Positions 19,513 through 29,363 of a stretch of DNA of 64,000 bases are shown here, piece by piece (the first letter of the stretch is position 1; each line of letters opens with the position of its first letter). The notes beneath the pieces are model-generated. The model was given only the letters and a program-made list of their open reading frames with translations. It was not told the origin of the DNA and ran no database searches. The position numbers and the translations under genes are program-made. Source of the stretch: Salinimonas chungwhensis DSM 16280 (GTDB taxonomy: Bacteria > Pseudomonadota > Gammaproteobacteria > Enterobacterales > Alteromonadaceae); NCBI RefSeq assembly GCF_000378185.1, contig NZ_KB899378.1, positions 62,001 through 126,000 of the forward strand, given 5' to 3'.

Positions 19513-20613
19513 TTATGGCAGATGCTCGGTTGCCAGATAGTCATGTGACTGCATTTCTTTCAAACGACTCATACACCGTTGAAATTCAAAACTGAGCCTG
19601 CCCTGGGAATAAAGTTCGTTCATTGGCACCTCTGCTGACATTATGAGCTTAACATGGCGCTCATAAAATTCGTCAACCATAGCGATAAAGCGGCGGGCGA
19701 CATCATCATTATTCTGCCCCATAGGTTTGACATTGGCGACCAGAACCGAGTGATAGCAACGACTGATCTCAATATAATCGCTCTGGCTTCTGGGTCCGTC
19801 GCACAACTCTTTAAAATCAACCATTATTACGCCGTCAGCATTAAGACACGTTTTAATTTTACGGTTATTAATGTCTATGGTTTGATTTTCGTTGCCTTTC
19901 TCGGGTGCTAATTTCGCGAAATATTCATGCAAATTGGTGGTTGCCGCCTCGTCCAGCGGATAATGATAAAGCTCTGCCTGTTCCAGCGTTCGCAGCCGAT
20001 AATCTATCCCACTATCGACACTGATAACCTCGGTATGTTTGTTAATCAACTCGATGGCAGGAATAAAGCGTTCTCGTTGCAGACCATTTTTGTACAAATC
20101 ATCCGGTATGATATTTGAAGTGGCAACCAGCGTAATACCATGACCAAATAACTCTCTCATTAATGTGCCCAGTATCATGGCATCGGTGATATCCGATACA
20201 AAAAACTCATCAAAACATATGATGCGGGTTTCTTTAGCGAGTTTGGCAGCAATAATTTTCAGCGGATCTTGCGACTGGGGTAACTGCTTTAGCTCATCAT
20301 GGATGCGATGCATAAAGCGATGAAAATGCACCCGCATTTTGTCACTGAAAGGTAAACACTCGTAGAAGGTGTCTACCAGATAGGTTTTTCCGCGACCTAC
20401 TCCGCCGTAAAAATAAATACCTTTCGCCGGCTCAGGGCCCTCTGTTTTGCCCAGCCATTTTTTTAGCGTATTGCGAACGCCACTGGTTGATTCCGGCGCT
20501 TTTACCAAATCGTCATATAACCGTTGCAATGCCTTAACCGCATTTTCCTGGGCCGGATCGTGGTGAAAGTCGGGCTGTTTCAGATCCTCGCGATAGGTTT
20601 CCCATGGTGTCAT
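19513..20613 (-). CDS. zapE: AFG1-like ATPase ZapE
   Basis: A 366-residue P-loop ATPase of the AFG1/ZapE family that associates with FtsZ during cell constriction in E. coli. It has GIYFYGGVGRGKTYLVDTFY (Walker A), CFDEFFVSDITDAMIL (Walker B and sensor), VATSNIIPDDLYKNGLQRERF, and the DFKELCDGPRSQSDYIEISR block in the C-terminal half. Length matches E. coli ZapE (375). It diverges from zapG/degQ/degS, the order common in gammaproteobacteria. Confidence 0.94.
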   Translation of the reverse strand: MTPWETYREDLKQPDFHHDPAQENAVKALQRLYDDLVKAPESTSGVRNTLKKWLGKTEGPEPAKGIYFYGGVGRGKTYLVDTFYECLPFSDKMRVHFHRFMHRIHDELKQLPQSQDPLKIIAAKLAKETRIICFDEFFVSDITDAMILGTLMRELFGHGITLVATSNIIPDDLYKNGLQRERFIPAIELINKHTEVISVDSGIDYRLRTLEQAELYHYPLDEAATTNLHEYFAKLAPEKGNENQTIDINNRKIKTCLNADGVIMVDFKELCDGPRSQSDYIEISRCYHSVLVANVKPMGQNNDDVARRFIAMVDEFYERHVKLIMSAEVPMNELYSQGRLSFEFQRCMSRLKEMQSHDYLATEHLP

Positions 20614-20982
20614 GTAAATTACTGCTCCTGAATATACTGCCGGTGACTTTCACGCGCTGCACCGACCTGGTTGAAAAAACGCGCGTGCAGACTTATTTTG
20701 ATGCAAAATACAGGTAGAATAACAAACGCTTGCAGCATTCGCCGGGATCACGTTCCGTGCGCCTATGGTACAAGCCAACTCTACCGGGGGTTCATATAAG
20801 TGTCATTCCTTGTTGGTTGACTAATAGATACCCCCTAACATGCCTGAGGTATTATATCAGGTTGCGCTCAACTGACTGAACAGTAATGTAAGCGTGAACT
20901 TGGTATACTGCTCTTAAGTAATAAAGAAGTAAGAGATTACATACTTGTTCGTAAACTCTGTTTCAACTTTTCGGAGAAATAA
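20614..20982. other. Divergent intergenic region between zapE and zapG
   Basis: There is no gene in this 369-base stretch. An extended -10 element (TGGTATACT, with TATACT at 20904-20909) points toward zapG; its -35 is weak, as expected for an extended -10. I see no clear repeats or operators. Confidence 0.5.
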
Positions 20983-21426
20983 ATGGAAGTCTTAATTCCT
21001 CTTGCCCTGCTGGTAGTTGGACTGATTATCGGTTTTTTTGTCGCCCGCTATGTATACACCCGTGATGGCAGCGACAAGTCAGTTAAACAAGCTGAAAAAA
21101 ATGTCAAAGAAATTATGGGACAGCAGGCTGAACATCATTTTCATCAAACCCGTCAGATTGTGGACTCGCTCGAGAACCAGTGTCAGTCATTGCGTATGCA
21201 ACTGGAAGAATACGAAGGGCTACTCAAGAATGAGTCTGATGATGACAGTGTTCCTTTTTACGGAGAGCAGGCCTCAGCATATCTGCGCAATAATTTGCAC
21301 GGTCGGGAAAAAAGCAAGGTGAAGACAGTATCTGGCAGCAGCCAGCCGCGAGATTTTGCCGGCGCAAGCTCTGGGTTATTTGTTGGCACTGAATCCTCTT
21401 CTTCCGCTCCGGAAAAAGAAAAATAG
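20983..21426 (+). CDS. zapG: ZapG/YhcB, DUF1043 inner-membrane division protein
   Basis: A 147-residue protein with one N-terminal TM helix (LIPLALLVVGLIIGFFVARYVY) followed by a cytoplasmic coiled coil (residues about 30-85, with EKNVKEIMGQQAEHHFHQTR and SLENQCQSLRMQLEEYEGLL) and a low-complexity serine-rich tail. This is the YhcB layout. In E. coli the protein links envelope synthesis to cell division and rod shape. The start has CGGAG 8 bases upstream. Its place between zapE and degQ is conserved. Confidence 0.9.
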   Translation: MEVLIPLALLVVGLIIGFFVARYVYTRDGSDKSVKQAEKNVKEIMGQQAEHHFHQTRQIVDSLENQCQSLRMQLEEYEGLLKNESDDDSVPFYGEQASAYLRNNLHGREKSKVKTVSGSSQPRDFAGASSGLFVGTESSSSAPEKEK

Positions 21427-21501
21427 GAACTTTTCATACTTTTTTTGTGTCTGTCTGAAAGCACAGATATTTCGCAATAATCATGAGGAGTGTAAGCGAA
21501 T

Positions 21502-22872
21502 ATGAAAATGTCTTTTCGCCGCGTCGCCGTAATCTCCGGCGTTATCGTCAGCTCGATTACCTTGTCGGTGTCGGTGCAGGCGGGTTTACCTTTTTTTAGT
21601 GACAGTAAAAAGCAGGAAGTCCCTTCTCTTGCACCTATGCTTGAGGAAGCCACCCCTGCTGTGGTGAGTATTTCTGTTGAAGGTACCCAGTCGGCTCGTC
21701 GTCAGGTGCCTGAAATGTTTCGCTACTTTTTTAATGCCCCGCCGGAGCAAGTTCAGGAACGACCGTTTCGTGGCTTAGGCTCCGGGGTAATTATTGATGC
21801 AGATAAAGGGTATGTGGTGACCAATAGCCATGTGGTTGCCAATGCCGATGAAATAACCGTTAAATTAAAAGATGGCCGCGAGCTGACAGCAAAAAAACTC
21901 GGTGAGGATGAACAAAGCGATATTGCCTTATTGAAAATTAAATCTGACAAGCTTAAAGCTTTGCCTCTGGCGGACTCAGACAGCAGTCGCGTCGGTGACT
22001 TTGTGGTTGCTATCGGTAATCCCTTTGGGCTTTCTCAAACCGTAACCTCGGGTATTATCAGTGCGCTGGGCCGCTCAGGCCTTAATATTGGTGGTTACGA
22101 GGATTTCATCCAGACGGATGCTGCGATAAACCGAGGTAACTCCGGAGGGGCGCTGGTTAATCTTAACGGCGAGCTGGTTGGCATCAACACCGCAATCTTT
22201 GGTCCTAATGGCGGCAATGTCGGTATCGGCTTTGCCATACCCAGCAATATGATGAAAAGTCTGGTGGATCAAATTGCCGAATTTGGTGAGGTCCGTCGTG
22301 GGTTGCTGGGTATTTTAGGTAACGATGTGGATGCGGATTTGGCCAAAGCCATGAATGTACCGGTCAACAAAGGCGCATTTATTCGTGAAGTGCAACCAGA
22401 AACTGCCGCGGAAGAAGCTGGGCTGAAGGCCGGTGATATCATCACCGCTGTAAATGGCAGAAAACTTAGCGGCTTTCGTGAGCTTGCTGCACGAATTTCA
22501 AGTATGGGTGCTGGCGCGGAAGTAGAATTAACGCTGCTAAGAGATGGTAAGCAGCAAACAGTAGAAGTCACTTTGGATGATGCCGGTGATACGCAGGTAA
22601 CGGCGGCCCAGTTGCACCCGGCACTTGAGGGTGCTGAACTTGCCAATGGCGAAGATGAGTCAGGAAACCAGGGTGTGGAGGTTGTAGAATTAGACCGGGG
22701 CAGTCCTGCTGCGCGGATCGGGCTACAACCAGAAGATGTTATTGTCAGTGTAAACCGCACACGTGTAACCAGCATTTCCGAGTTACGTGAAGCAATGGAT
22801 ACATCTCAGGGCGTTATAGCGCTGAATATTAAACGTGGCGCTTCTACACGCTACCTTGTCATACGTCAGTAG
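21502..22872 (+). CDS. degQ: Periplasmic serine protease DegQ (Do family)
   Basis: A 456-residue HtrA protease and chaperone for misfolded envelope proteins. It has a signal peptide (MKMSFRRVAVISGVIVSSIT..., cleavage near VQA), a trypsin-like domain with the catalytic His in VVTNSHVV, Asp in QSDIALLKI and Ser in NRGNSGGALVN, and two PDZ domains (from about residues 260 and 385, with GAFIREVQPETAAEEAGLKAGD and RGSPAARIGLQPEDV). Two PDZ domains and the degS neighbour support DegQ/DegP rather than DegS. The gene follows zapG by 75 bases and is closed by a terminator. Confidence 0.94.
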   Translation: MKMSFRRVAVISGVIVSSITLSVSVQAGLPFFSDSKKQEVPSLAPMLEEATPAVVSISVEGTQSARRQVPEMFRYFFNAPPEQVQERPFRGLGSGVIIDADKGYVVTNSHVVANADEITVKLKDGRELTAKKLGEDEQSDIALLKIKSDKLKALPLADSDSSRVGDFVVAIGNPFGLSQTVTSGIISALGRSGLNIGGYEDFIQTDAAINRGNSGGALVNLNGELVGINTAIFGPNGGNVGIGFAIPSNMMKSLVDQIAEFGEVRRGLLGILGNDVDADLAKAMNVPVNKGAFIREVQPETAAEEAGLKAGDIITAVNGRKLSGFRELAARISSMGAGAEVELTLLRDGKQQTVEVTLDDAGDTQVTAAQLHPALEGAELANGEDESGNQGVEVVELDRGSPAARIGLQPEDVIVSVNRTRVTSISELREAMDTSQGVIALNIKRGASTRYLVIRQ

Positions 22873-22888
22873 TCACATTCACAGACAT

Positions 22889-22917
22889 CAAAAGGCTGCC
22901 CTCGGGTGGCCTTTTTT
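22889..22917 (+). terminator. Intrinsic terminator after degQ
   Basis: AAAAGGCTGCCC pairs with GGGTGGCCTTTT (two G-T pairs) around a small loop, followed by a T-run, 17 bases after the degQ stop. Confidence 0.8.
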
Positions 22918-23014
22918 ATGCTTCATTACGGATTCATCCAGTCAGTATTGTCTTTGACACGCTAGACCTTCTAGTCGGTAAGTTACTGGACTATCAGGAA
23001 ATAATACTTTCTTT

Positions 23015-23023
23015 TGGTATTAT
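23015..23023 (+). promoter_or_regulatory. Candidate extended -10 promoter for degS
   Basis: TGGTATTAT is an extended -10 (TG, one base, TATTAT at 23018-23023) after the degQ terminator. It would start transcription near 23030 and give a leader of about 75 bases that includes both hairpins described next. Confidence 0.45.
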
Positions 23024-23043
23024 ATTTTAACGATGTTATTCTT

Positions 23044-23086
23044 GAGGCAAGTATAAAATTGCCTCCCTCCTCAGTTATGGGGAGGC
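23044..23086 (+). promoter_or_regulatory. Two overlapping, mutually exclusive hairpins in the degS leader
   Basis: Hairpin A is GAGGCAA (23044-23050) / TTGCCTC (23059-23065) with an 8-base loop. Hairpin B is GCCTCCC (23061-23067) / GGGAGGC (23080-23086) with a 12-base loop. They share 23061-23065, so both cannot form at once. Hairpin B contains the purine-rich GGGGAGG, 20 bases before the GTG start of degS. A switch in leader folding is possible but unproven. Confidence 0.5.
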
Positions 23087-23105
23087 GTAAATATAAGTAG
23101 AAATC

Positions 23106-24170
23106 GTGGCAAGCAGGCAATTTTTAAGTTTTCTTTTCAAATCTGTTCTTCTGGGCATCATCGTTGCCGTACTAATGCTTTTTCTGGTCCCGGACCTTCG
23201 TCAGGGCGGTGGTTTTGCAGAAAATGTCTTCAGTGGTGCCCACGATTCCTCTGACAGAATCTCCTACCAAGATGCTGTAAATCGCGCTGGGCCTGCAGTT
23301 GTCAATATCTATAGTGTCAGTATTGAAAACGATGTGGGCTTTTACCGCAACAGGCCCAGAGAACGCACCAGTCTCGGCTCGGGCGTTATTATGACCGAAT
23401 CCGGCTACATACTTACTAACAATCATGTTGTTCAAAACGCAGATAGTATTGTTGTGGCGGTTCAGGATGGTCAGATTCTCGAGGCGCAAATCGTAGGCTA
23501 CGATCCCTACACCGACTTAGCTGTACTTAAGATTAAAGGTGACAATCTGCACGCGATTCCACAAACGGAAAATCCGGATGTGGCGGTGGGCGATATGGTC
23601 ATGGCTATTGGTAATCCTTTTGACCTTGGCCAGACAGTAACTCACGGCATTGTCAGTCGCGCAGGGCGGACCGGATTGTCAAACTTTGTCGATTTTATTC
23701 AAACTGATGCCGTCCTAAACCAGGGCAATTCCGGCGGGGCGCTGGTGGATAGTAATGGTGTACTGGTGGGAATTACAAATGCGAACTTTCAGGTCAGAGA
23801 TGGCAGAAATGGCGTACGCAATGTAGATGGGATCAACTTTGCCGTTCCGTATGAACTGGCCAGGCGCGTTATGGATGAGATTGTTACCGATGGTCGGGTA
23901 ACACGCGGACAACTAGGTTTTATCGGACGGGAAATCATCAATCGTTCCGGGGTCGAAGTGACCGCCGTGGCCAAGCAGAGTCCGGCAGCAGAGGCAGGGC
24001 TGCGACGCGGTGATATTATTCTTGCTATTGACGATACAAAGCTTGAAAGCGCGGCAAAAACACTGGATATGATTGCCGAGACAAAACCAGGTACTCAGCT
24101 GAAACTTCAGATTAGTCGCAACGGTGAGTTGCTGGATATGAATGTAACAGTAACAGAATTAGGAGGTTGA
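23106..24170 (+). CDS. degS: Site-1 protease DegS, sigma-E pathway
   Basis: A 354-residue membrane-anchored HtrA protease (E. coli DegS 355). An N-terminal TM anchor (SVLLGIIVAVLMLFLVP) replaces a cleaved signal. The catalytic triad is in ILTNNHVV, PYTDLAVLKI and NQGNSGGALVD, and there is a single PDZ domain near residues 260-350 (VTAVAKQSPAAEAGLRRGDII). In E. coli it cuts the anti-sigma factor RseA when its PDZ domain binds misfolded outer-membrane porins. The start is a GTG at 23106 without a clear ribosome site, behind an unusual leader with two exclusive hairpins. Confidence 0.93.
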   Translation: MASRQFLSFLFKSVLLGIIVAVLMLFLVPDLRQGGGFAENVFSGAHDSSDRISYQDAVNRAGPAVVNIYSVSIENDVGFYRNRPRERTSLGSGVIMTESGYILTNNHVVQNADSIVVAVQDGQILEAQIVGYDPYTDLAVLKIKGDNLHAIPQTENPDVAVGDMVMAIGNPFDLGQTVTHGIVSRAGRTGLSNFVDFIQTDAVLNQGNSGGALVDSNGVLVGITNANFQVRDGRNGVRNVDGINFAVPYELARRVMDEIVTDGRVTRGQLGFIGREIINRSGVEVTAVAKQSPAAEAGLRRGDIILAIDDTKLESAAKTLDMIAETKPGTQLKLQISRNGELLDMNVTVTELGG

Positions 24171-24189
24171 GCCGCCAACGCGGCTCAAC
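24166..24189. other. Perfect 10-bp hairpin overlapping the degS stop
   Basis: GTTGAGCCGC / GCGGCTCAAC with a 4-base loop overlaps the degS stop codon and lies between convergent degS and the small minus-strand gene. There is no T-run on either side, so it may stabilise the mRNA ends rather than terminate. Confidence 0.6.
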
Positions 24190-24194
24190 GCCCA

Positions 24195-24431
24195 CTAACT
24201 ATTATTGTGCTTGCCTGGAATTATTAACTTTTCAACGTGCGCTGCATTATCACGTTGCGCAGTTTTCACCCCATCTTCCTGCTTTTCATCCGCCAGCGCA
24301 TAAGGCGGTTCACCAATGAATAGCATAGTCATAACCATCATTGCGAAAAGTACAGTAGGTATGGAGTGGCGAAGCTCTAAGTATGGACGAAGCCAAAGAA
24401 TAACGTATTTCAAAACAACTTTTCCCTGCAT
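24195..24431 (-). CDS. Small hypothetical protein with one hydrophobic segment
   Basis: A 78-residue open frame between degS and murA. The N-terminal part is basic, then comes one hydrophobic segment (SIPTVLFAMMVMTMLFIGE, residues about 23-41) and a charged tail (DEKQEDGVKTAQRDNAAHVE). It could be a single-pass membrane peptide or have a signal-like anchor. AAAAAAGG lies 12 bases before the ATG, a usable ribosome site. I do not recognise a family, and a chance frame is possible. Confidence 0.45.
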   Translation of the reverse strand: MQGKVVLKYVILWLRPYLELRHSIPTVLFAMMVMTMLFIGEPPYALADEKQEDGVKTAQRDNAAHVEKLIIPGKHNNS

Positions 24432-24704
24432 ACGTTCGTTAACCTTTTTTCTTATTCGTCTCTACAACCCAGGATTTCGTTGAAACACTGGCTTCCTGCC
24501 AGTCACTTCAACAAATCGCATTCCACCGTTTTCAACTAAAGTAGAACAGATTGAAGATTAAGCATGAGTATACTGGATTTTTACAGCAATGCATCATGAC
24601 TTGATGGTATTTTGTCGAAATTTGCCAACCCACAGGTATGCTACAAACTTAGCGGGTATGGTTTTTCAAACCTTTTGTCACGAAGGGGATAATCGGCTAA
24701 GCAT
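24432..24704. other. Gene-free stretch upstream of the small hypothetical gene and downstream of murA
   Basis: No credible gene is present. It should contain the promoter of the 78-residue gene. I see a short hairpin GGTTT/AAACC near 24660 and nothing else to name. Confidence 0.4.
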
Positions 24705-24732
24705 AAAAAAAGCGCTGACCCGCAGCGCTTTT
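24705..24732 (-). terminator. Intrinsic terminator after murA
   Basis: The stem AGCGCTG / CAGCGCT with a 5-base loop is followed by seven T on the minus strand, 14 bases after the murA stop. It ends the mla-ibaG-murA unit. Confidence 0.88.
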
Positions 24733-24745
24733 CTGAAAGTCAGCA

Positions 24746-26020
<1,275 letters not shown>

Positions 26021-26025
26021 TCAGA

Positions 26026-26283
26026 CTATTGAGGAATATTGAACTGACGTTCACGCTGCCAATCAGCTTCGCTAAACGTTTTGATAGAGATGGCGTGCAT
26101 GGTGCCGTCGGCAATCTTGTCAGACAGAGGCGCATAAATAGCTTGTTGTCGCTTAACTCTGTTGAGCTCCGCCAATTCATCGCTCACAGCGATGATAGTA
26201 TAATGCGACCCTTCGCTCTTCACGTGAACTTCAGCAAGATTCAATGAATCTTTGAGCAACGTTTCGATTTCTGCTACATCCAT
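26026..26283 (-). CDS. ibaG: BolA-family protein IbaG
   Basis: An 85-residue BolA-like protein. The core SHYTIIAVSDELAELNRVKRQQ with a GSHY-type loop and the conserved AIYAPLSDKIADGTMHAISIKT helix fit the family; the invariant histidine is in DGTMHA. BolA/IbaG proteins work with monothiol glutaredoxins in Fe-S handling. Its place between mlaB and murA identifies it as IbaG (YrbA) rather than BolA. The ATG follows the mlaB stop by 33 bases. Confidence 0.92.
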   Translation of the reverse strand: MDVAEIETLLKDSLNLAEVHVKSEGSHYTIIAVSDELAELNRVKRQQAIYAPLSDKIADGTMHAISIKTFSEADWQRERQFNIPQ

Positions 26284-26316
26284 AAAAAATTCTGCTCTAT
26301 TGTTGTGACTTTGACT

Positions 26317-26625
26317 TTATTCTACAGGTAAAAGGGTGTCCACGTCGCTGATTTTAGCAAGCTTCATCAGTTTCTCCGGTACATCTGTTAGCTTAACCTT
26401 CACGCCGTGCTGTCGCCCATCACGTATAGCATTGATTAGCCACGCTAAGCCCGCGCTGTCAACACGCTCGACTTCCGCTAAATCAAAGGTGCACTGGTTG
26501 TTTTTCTCCAACATGGATTTTTCAGAAGAAGACAACGAAGCCCACCAGTTTTTTGCAAGGGTGTCACGGTCCAGATGCCCATGCACCCGAACCACACCCT
26601 TTTCATTTACCTGAAAAAGACTCAC
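26317..26625 (-). CDS. mlaB: Mla phospholipid transport STAS-domain subunit
   Basis: A 102-residue STAS-domain protein. The characteristic VDSAGLAWLINAIRDG helix, following a strand with CTFDLAEVERVDSAG, marks the STAS fold. In E. coli MlaB binds the ATPase MlaF and supports assembly and activity of the MlaFEDB complex in the inner membrane. The start overlaps the mlaC stop by 4 bases (ATGA-type), so the two are translationally coupled. Confidence 0.9.
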   Translation of the reverse strand: MSLFQVNEKGVVRVHGHLDRDTLAKNWWASLSSSEKSMLEKNNQCTFDLAEVERVDSAGLAWLINAIRDGRQHGVKVKLTDVPEKLMKLAKISDVDTLLPVE

Positions 26626-27278
26626 GCTTTTTCCTTCAGGTCCATTTCTTCTTCCAATTCAACAGGGTTACTGATTTTACTTTGCATCAGCTCAATCACC
26701 TTTTGAATACCATCCTGACGTATAATTGATTCAAACTCGCTGCGCTTGCTATCCAGCAGGCTGATTCCTTCAGCGACCATATCAAAGGCGCCCCATTCAT
26801 TGGTTCTGGAATCTTTGCGCAATTTAAACGCAACTTTGATTTCAGGTCGGTTGGGATCTTTGACAATAGCGCGAACCACTACATAACTTGAATCACCCAC
26901 ATCGGATGCAGGCTCAAAGATCACTTCCTGATCGTCATAATAATTCATTGCCACAGCATAAGTTGTAATCAGATATTCACGAAATACCTTTACGAATTCC
27001 TGCAACTCATCGCGATCAACCTTAGATGCATATTTTCCCAACACTTTATATGCCGCAAACTTGTAGTCCACATACGGCAGTAGTTCTTCCTGCATAATGG
27101 TGCGCATTTGTTCGGGGTCATTTTTTATTGACGCCTGATTTTCTTTAATCCGATCAAAGGTGCGCATTGCAACATCCTGAATCATCTCATACGGATTTTT
27201 CTGATTAACTTCCTGAGCATGAACGGTGCCGGTCGTCAGCATCAACGCTATACCCAATGTAGACAGTATTTTTTTCAC
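26622..27278 (-). CDS. mlaC: Periplasmic phospholipid-binding protein MlaC
   Basis: A 218-residue periplasmic carrier that moves phospholipids between the outer-membrane MlaA complex and inner-membrane MlaFEDB. I place the start at a GTG at 27278 behind GAGGAGAAAAGCA; this gives a clean signal peptide, MKKILSTLGIALMLTTGTVHA, before QEVNQKNPYEMI. Conserved MlaC elements are LPYVDYKFAAYKVLGKY and EFVKVFREYLITTYA. A longer frame from 27347 would overlap mlaD and is unlikely. Confidence 0.93.
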   Translation of the reverse strand: MKKILSTLGIALMLTTGTVHAQEVNQKNPYEMIQDVAMRTFDRIKENQASIKNDPEQMRTIMQEELLPYVDYKFAAYKVLGKYASKVDRDELQEFVKVFREYLITTYAVAMNYYDDQEVIFEPASDVGDSSYVVVRAIVKDPNRPEIKVAFKLRKDSRTNEWGAFDMVAEGISLLDSKRSEFESIIRQDGIQKVIELMQSKISNPVELEEEMDLKEKA

Positions 27279-27300
27279 TGCTTTTCTCCTCACTAAAAAA

Positions 27301-27780
27301 TTATTCACCGCTATCACTTTCGCCACGATTAAACAAAAACTGTCCAATCAAGTCTTCCAGCACCAGCGCTGACTTTGTATCCTGTAAATAATCGCCATCT
27401 TTTAAATTGGCGATACCATCAAACGCAAACCCGGGTTGAAACCCGACATATTGTTCACCCAATAGCCCTGACGTTAAGATAGAGACTGAACTGGTTTCCG
27501 GAAATTCAGCGTATTGGCGCATAATGCTTAACTCTACCACCGGGGTATAATCCTGCTTATCCAAACTTATGGAAGTCACCCGGCCAATGGTCACGCCCCC
27601 CACTTTGACCGCTGAGCGCTCTTTTAGTCCGCCAATATTGTCAAACTTCGCATAAAGCGTGTAAGTATCACCCTCGGTGGTCATACTTTGATTCGCAACC
27701 TTCAGCGCCAGTAATAACACCGCCCCGATTGTCAGTGCGATAAACACTCCCACCATAAGTTCCGCTTTATATTTATTCAT
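27301..27780 (-). CDS. mlaD: MCE-domain protein MlaD
   Basis: A 159-residue protein with an N-terminal TM helix (ELMVGVFIALTIGAVLLLAL) and one MCE domain: YAKFDNIGGLKERSAVKVGG, GRVTSISLD, and SVSILTSGLLGEQYVGFQPG. MlaD forms a hexameric ring on the periplasmic side of MlaE that binds phospholipid. Length is close to E. coli MlaD (183) with a shorter C-terminal tail. It follows mlaE by 9 bases. Confidence 0.95.
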   Translation of the reverse strand: MNKYKAELMVGVFIALTIGAVLLLALKVANQSMTTEGDTYTLYAKFDNIGGLKERSAVKVGGVTIGRVTSISLDKQDYTPVVELSIMRQYAEFPETSSVSILTSGLLGEQYVGFQPGFAFDGIANLKDGDYLQDTKSALVLEDLIGQFLFNRGESDSGE

Positions 27781-27789
27781 GTTTTTCCC

Positions 27790-28566
27790 CTACTCAATTC
27801 CGAACATCAGGGCGGTTAGCACGAAATCCAGCCCCAGTACTGCTAAAGATGAAAATACCACCGTTTCAGTGGTGGCTTTGCTAATGCCCTCTGAGGTAGG
27901 CGTTGAATCATACCCCTTAAATATGGCAATCCAGGTAACAACTACGGCAAAAACGAGGCTTTTAAGGACACCGTTGCCAATATCACTGCCTAACTCAACC
28001 GATGATTGCATTAATGACCAGTAACTTCCGGCATCTACACCTAACCAGTCTACGCCGACAAGATGTCCACCCAGAATACCTACCGCACTGAAAATGACTG
28101 CCAACATGGGCATAGCTATAAAACCCGCCCAGAATCTGGGCGCTATAACGCGACGCAGCGGATCAACAGCCATCATTTCCATGCTGCTCAACTGCTCGGT
28201 GGTTTTCATCAGCCCTATTTCAGCAGTCAGTGCCGAACCGGCTCGTCCGGCAAATAACAATGCTGTGACCACCGGCCCCAACTCTCGTAATAACGACAAG
28301 GCGACCATCGGCCCCAGACTTCCCTCTGCGCCGTAGTCGACCAAAATGGTAAACCCCTGCAGCGCCATCACCATGCCGATAAACAAACCTGACACAATGA
28401 TAATTAATAAAGACTGAACACCTACCACATGAATTTGCTTAATGGTAAGAGCCACATTTTTAAGCTTGGGCAGCGCGAATATTGCCCCGAACAACATGAC
28501 ACCAGCGCGTCCAACAGCAGCAATCTTATCGATAGTTCCGGCCCCCAGCGACTGTAATGGATTCAT
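27790..28566 (-). CDS. mlaE: Mla ABC permease MlaE
   Basis: A 258-residue inner-membrane permease with about five or six hydrophobic helices. The family signature is visible: [60 protein letters not shown] and [14 protein letters not shown]. MlaE forms the dimeric membrane core of the Mla phospholipid transporter with MlaF, MlaD and MlaB. It overlaps the end of mlaF by 4 bases. Confidence 0.96.
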   Translation of the reverse strand: MNPLQSLGAGTIDKIAAVGRAGVMLFGAIFALPKLKNVALTIKQIHVVGVQSLLIIIVSGLFIGMVMALQGFTILVDYGAEGSLGPMVALSLLRELGPVVTALLFAGRAGSALTAEIGLMKTTEQLSSMEMMAVDPLRRVIAPRFWAGFIAMPMLAVIFSAVGILGGHLVGVDWLGVDAGSYWSLMQSSVELGSDIGNGVLKSLVFAVVVTWIAIFKGYDSTPTSEGISKATTETVVFSSLAVLGLDFVLTALMFGIE

Positions 28567-29363
28567 GACTTCTCCCCAAACAGCGATGCTTCGAGCTCAT
28601 CAGATGGATAATGAAAAGGCACCGGGCCATCAGCCTGTCCTTTCAAAAACTGCTGGACTAACTCAGAGTCGCTGTTTCTGATTTCATCTGCGGTACCCTC
28701 TCCAATGACCTTTTTATCAGCCAGTATGTAAATATGGTCAGCGATGGTCAGTACCTCATTCACATCATGCGTGACCACAATACTGGTCAGGTCAAGAGCA
28801 TCATTTAACTGACGAATAAGTTTTACCAGCACCCCCATGGAAATGGGATCCTGTCCGGCAAATGGTTCATCGTACATGATAAGATCAGGATCCAGCGCGA
28901 TAGCACGAGCCAGTGCCGCCCGTCGGGCCATCCCACCGGATAACTCGCTGGGCATCAGCCTGCTTGCACCACGCAATCCAACCGCTTGCAATTTCAGGCT
29001 AACGATGGTGTCGATAATATCGCTGTCGAGGTTGGTGTGTTCTTTTAGCGGAAAGGCAACATTGTCATGTACACTCATATCGGTAAACAATGCGCCGCTT
29101 TGAAACAGCATACTCATACGCCGACGTGTTTTGTAAAGCCGCGACCGATTCATCGATACAATCGAATCACCATCGAACAGGATATCACCTTTAGCAGGCT
29201 CCAATTGCCCGCCAATAAGTTTAAGCAACGTGGTTTTACCGATACCGCTTGGGCCCATTACCGCCGTGATCTTACCCTTAGGTACACTCAGCGAAATCCC
29301 GTCATAGATGAGCCTGTCACCCCGGCTAAACGTGAGATTATCAACTGTGACTAAATTATCCAT
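28563..29363 (-). CDS. mlaF: Mla ABC ATPase MlaF
   Basis: A 266-residue ABC ATPase that powers the Mla transporter. Motifs are [13 protein letters not shown] (Walker A), [17 protein letters not shown] (signature), [14 protein letters not shown] (Walker B) and VTHDVNEV (switch His). The first gene of the mlaFEDCB-ibaG-murA unit. Its promoter should lie in the gene-free region upstream (29364-29988). Confidence 0.96.
   Translation of the reverse strand: MDNLVTVDNLTFSRGDRLIYDGISLSVPKGKITAVMGPSGIGKTTLLKLIGGQLEPAKGDILFDGDSIVSMNRSRLYKTRRRMSMLFQSGALFTDMSVHDNVAFPLKEHTNLDSDIIDTIVSLKLQAVGLRGASRLMPSELSGGMARRAALARAIALDPDLIMYDEPFAGQDPISMGVLVKLIRQLNDALDLTSIVVTHDVNEVLTIADHIYILADKKVIGEGTADEIRNSDSELVQQFLKGQADGPVPFHYPSDELEASLFGEKS

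Noticed and set aside
22269..22775. 168-codon minus-strand frame in degQ
   Set aside because: Antisense of the degQ PDZ region; serine/proline-rich composition typical of a shadow frame.
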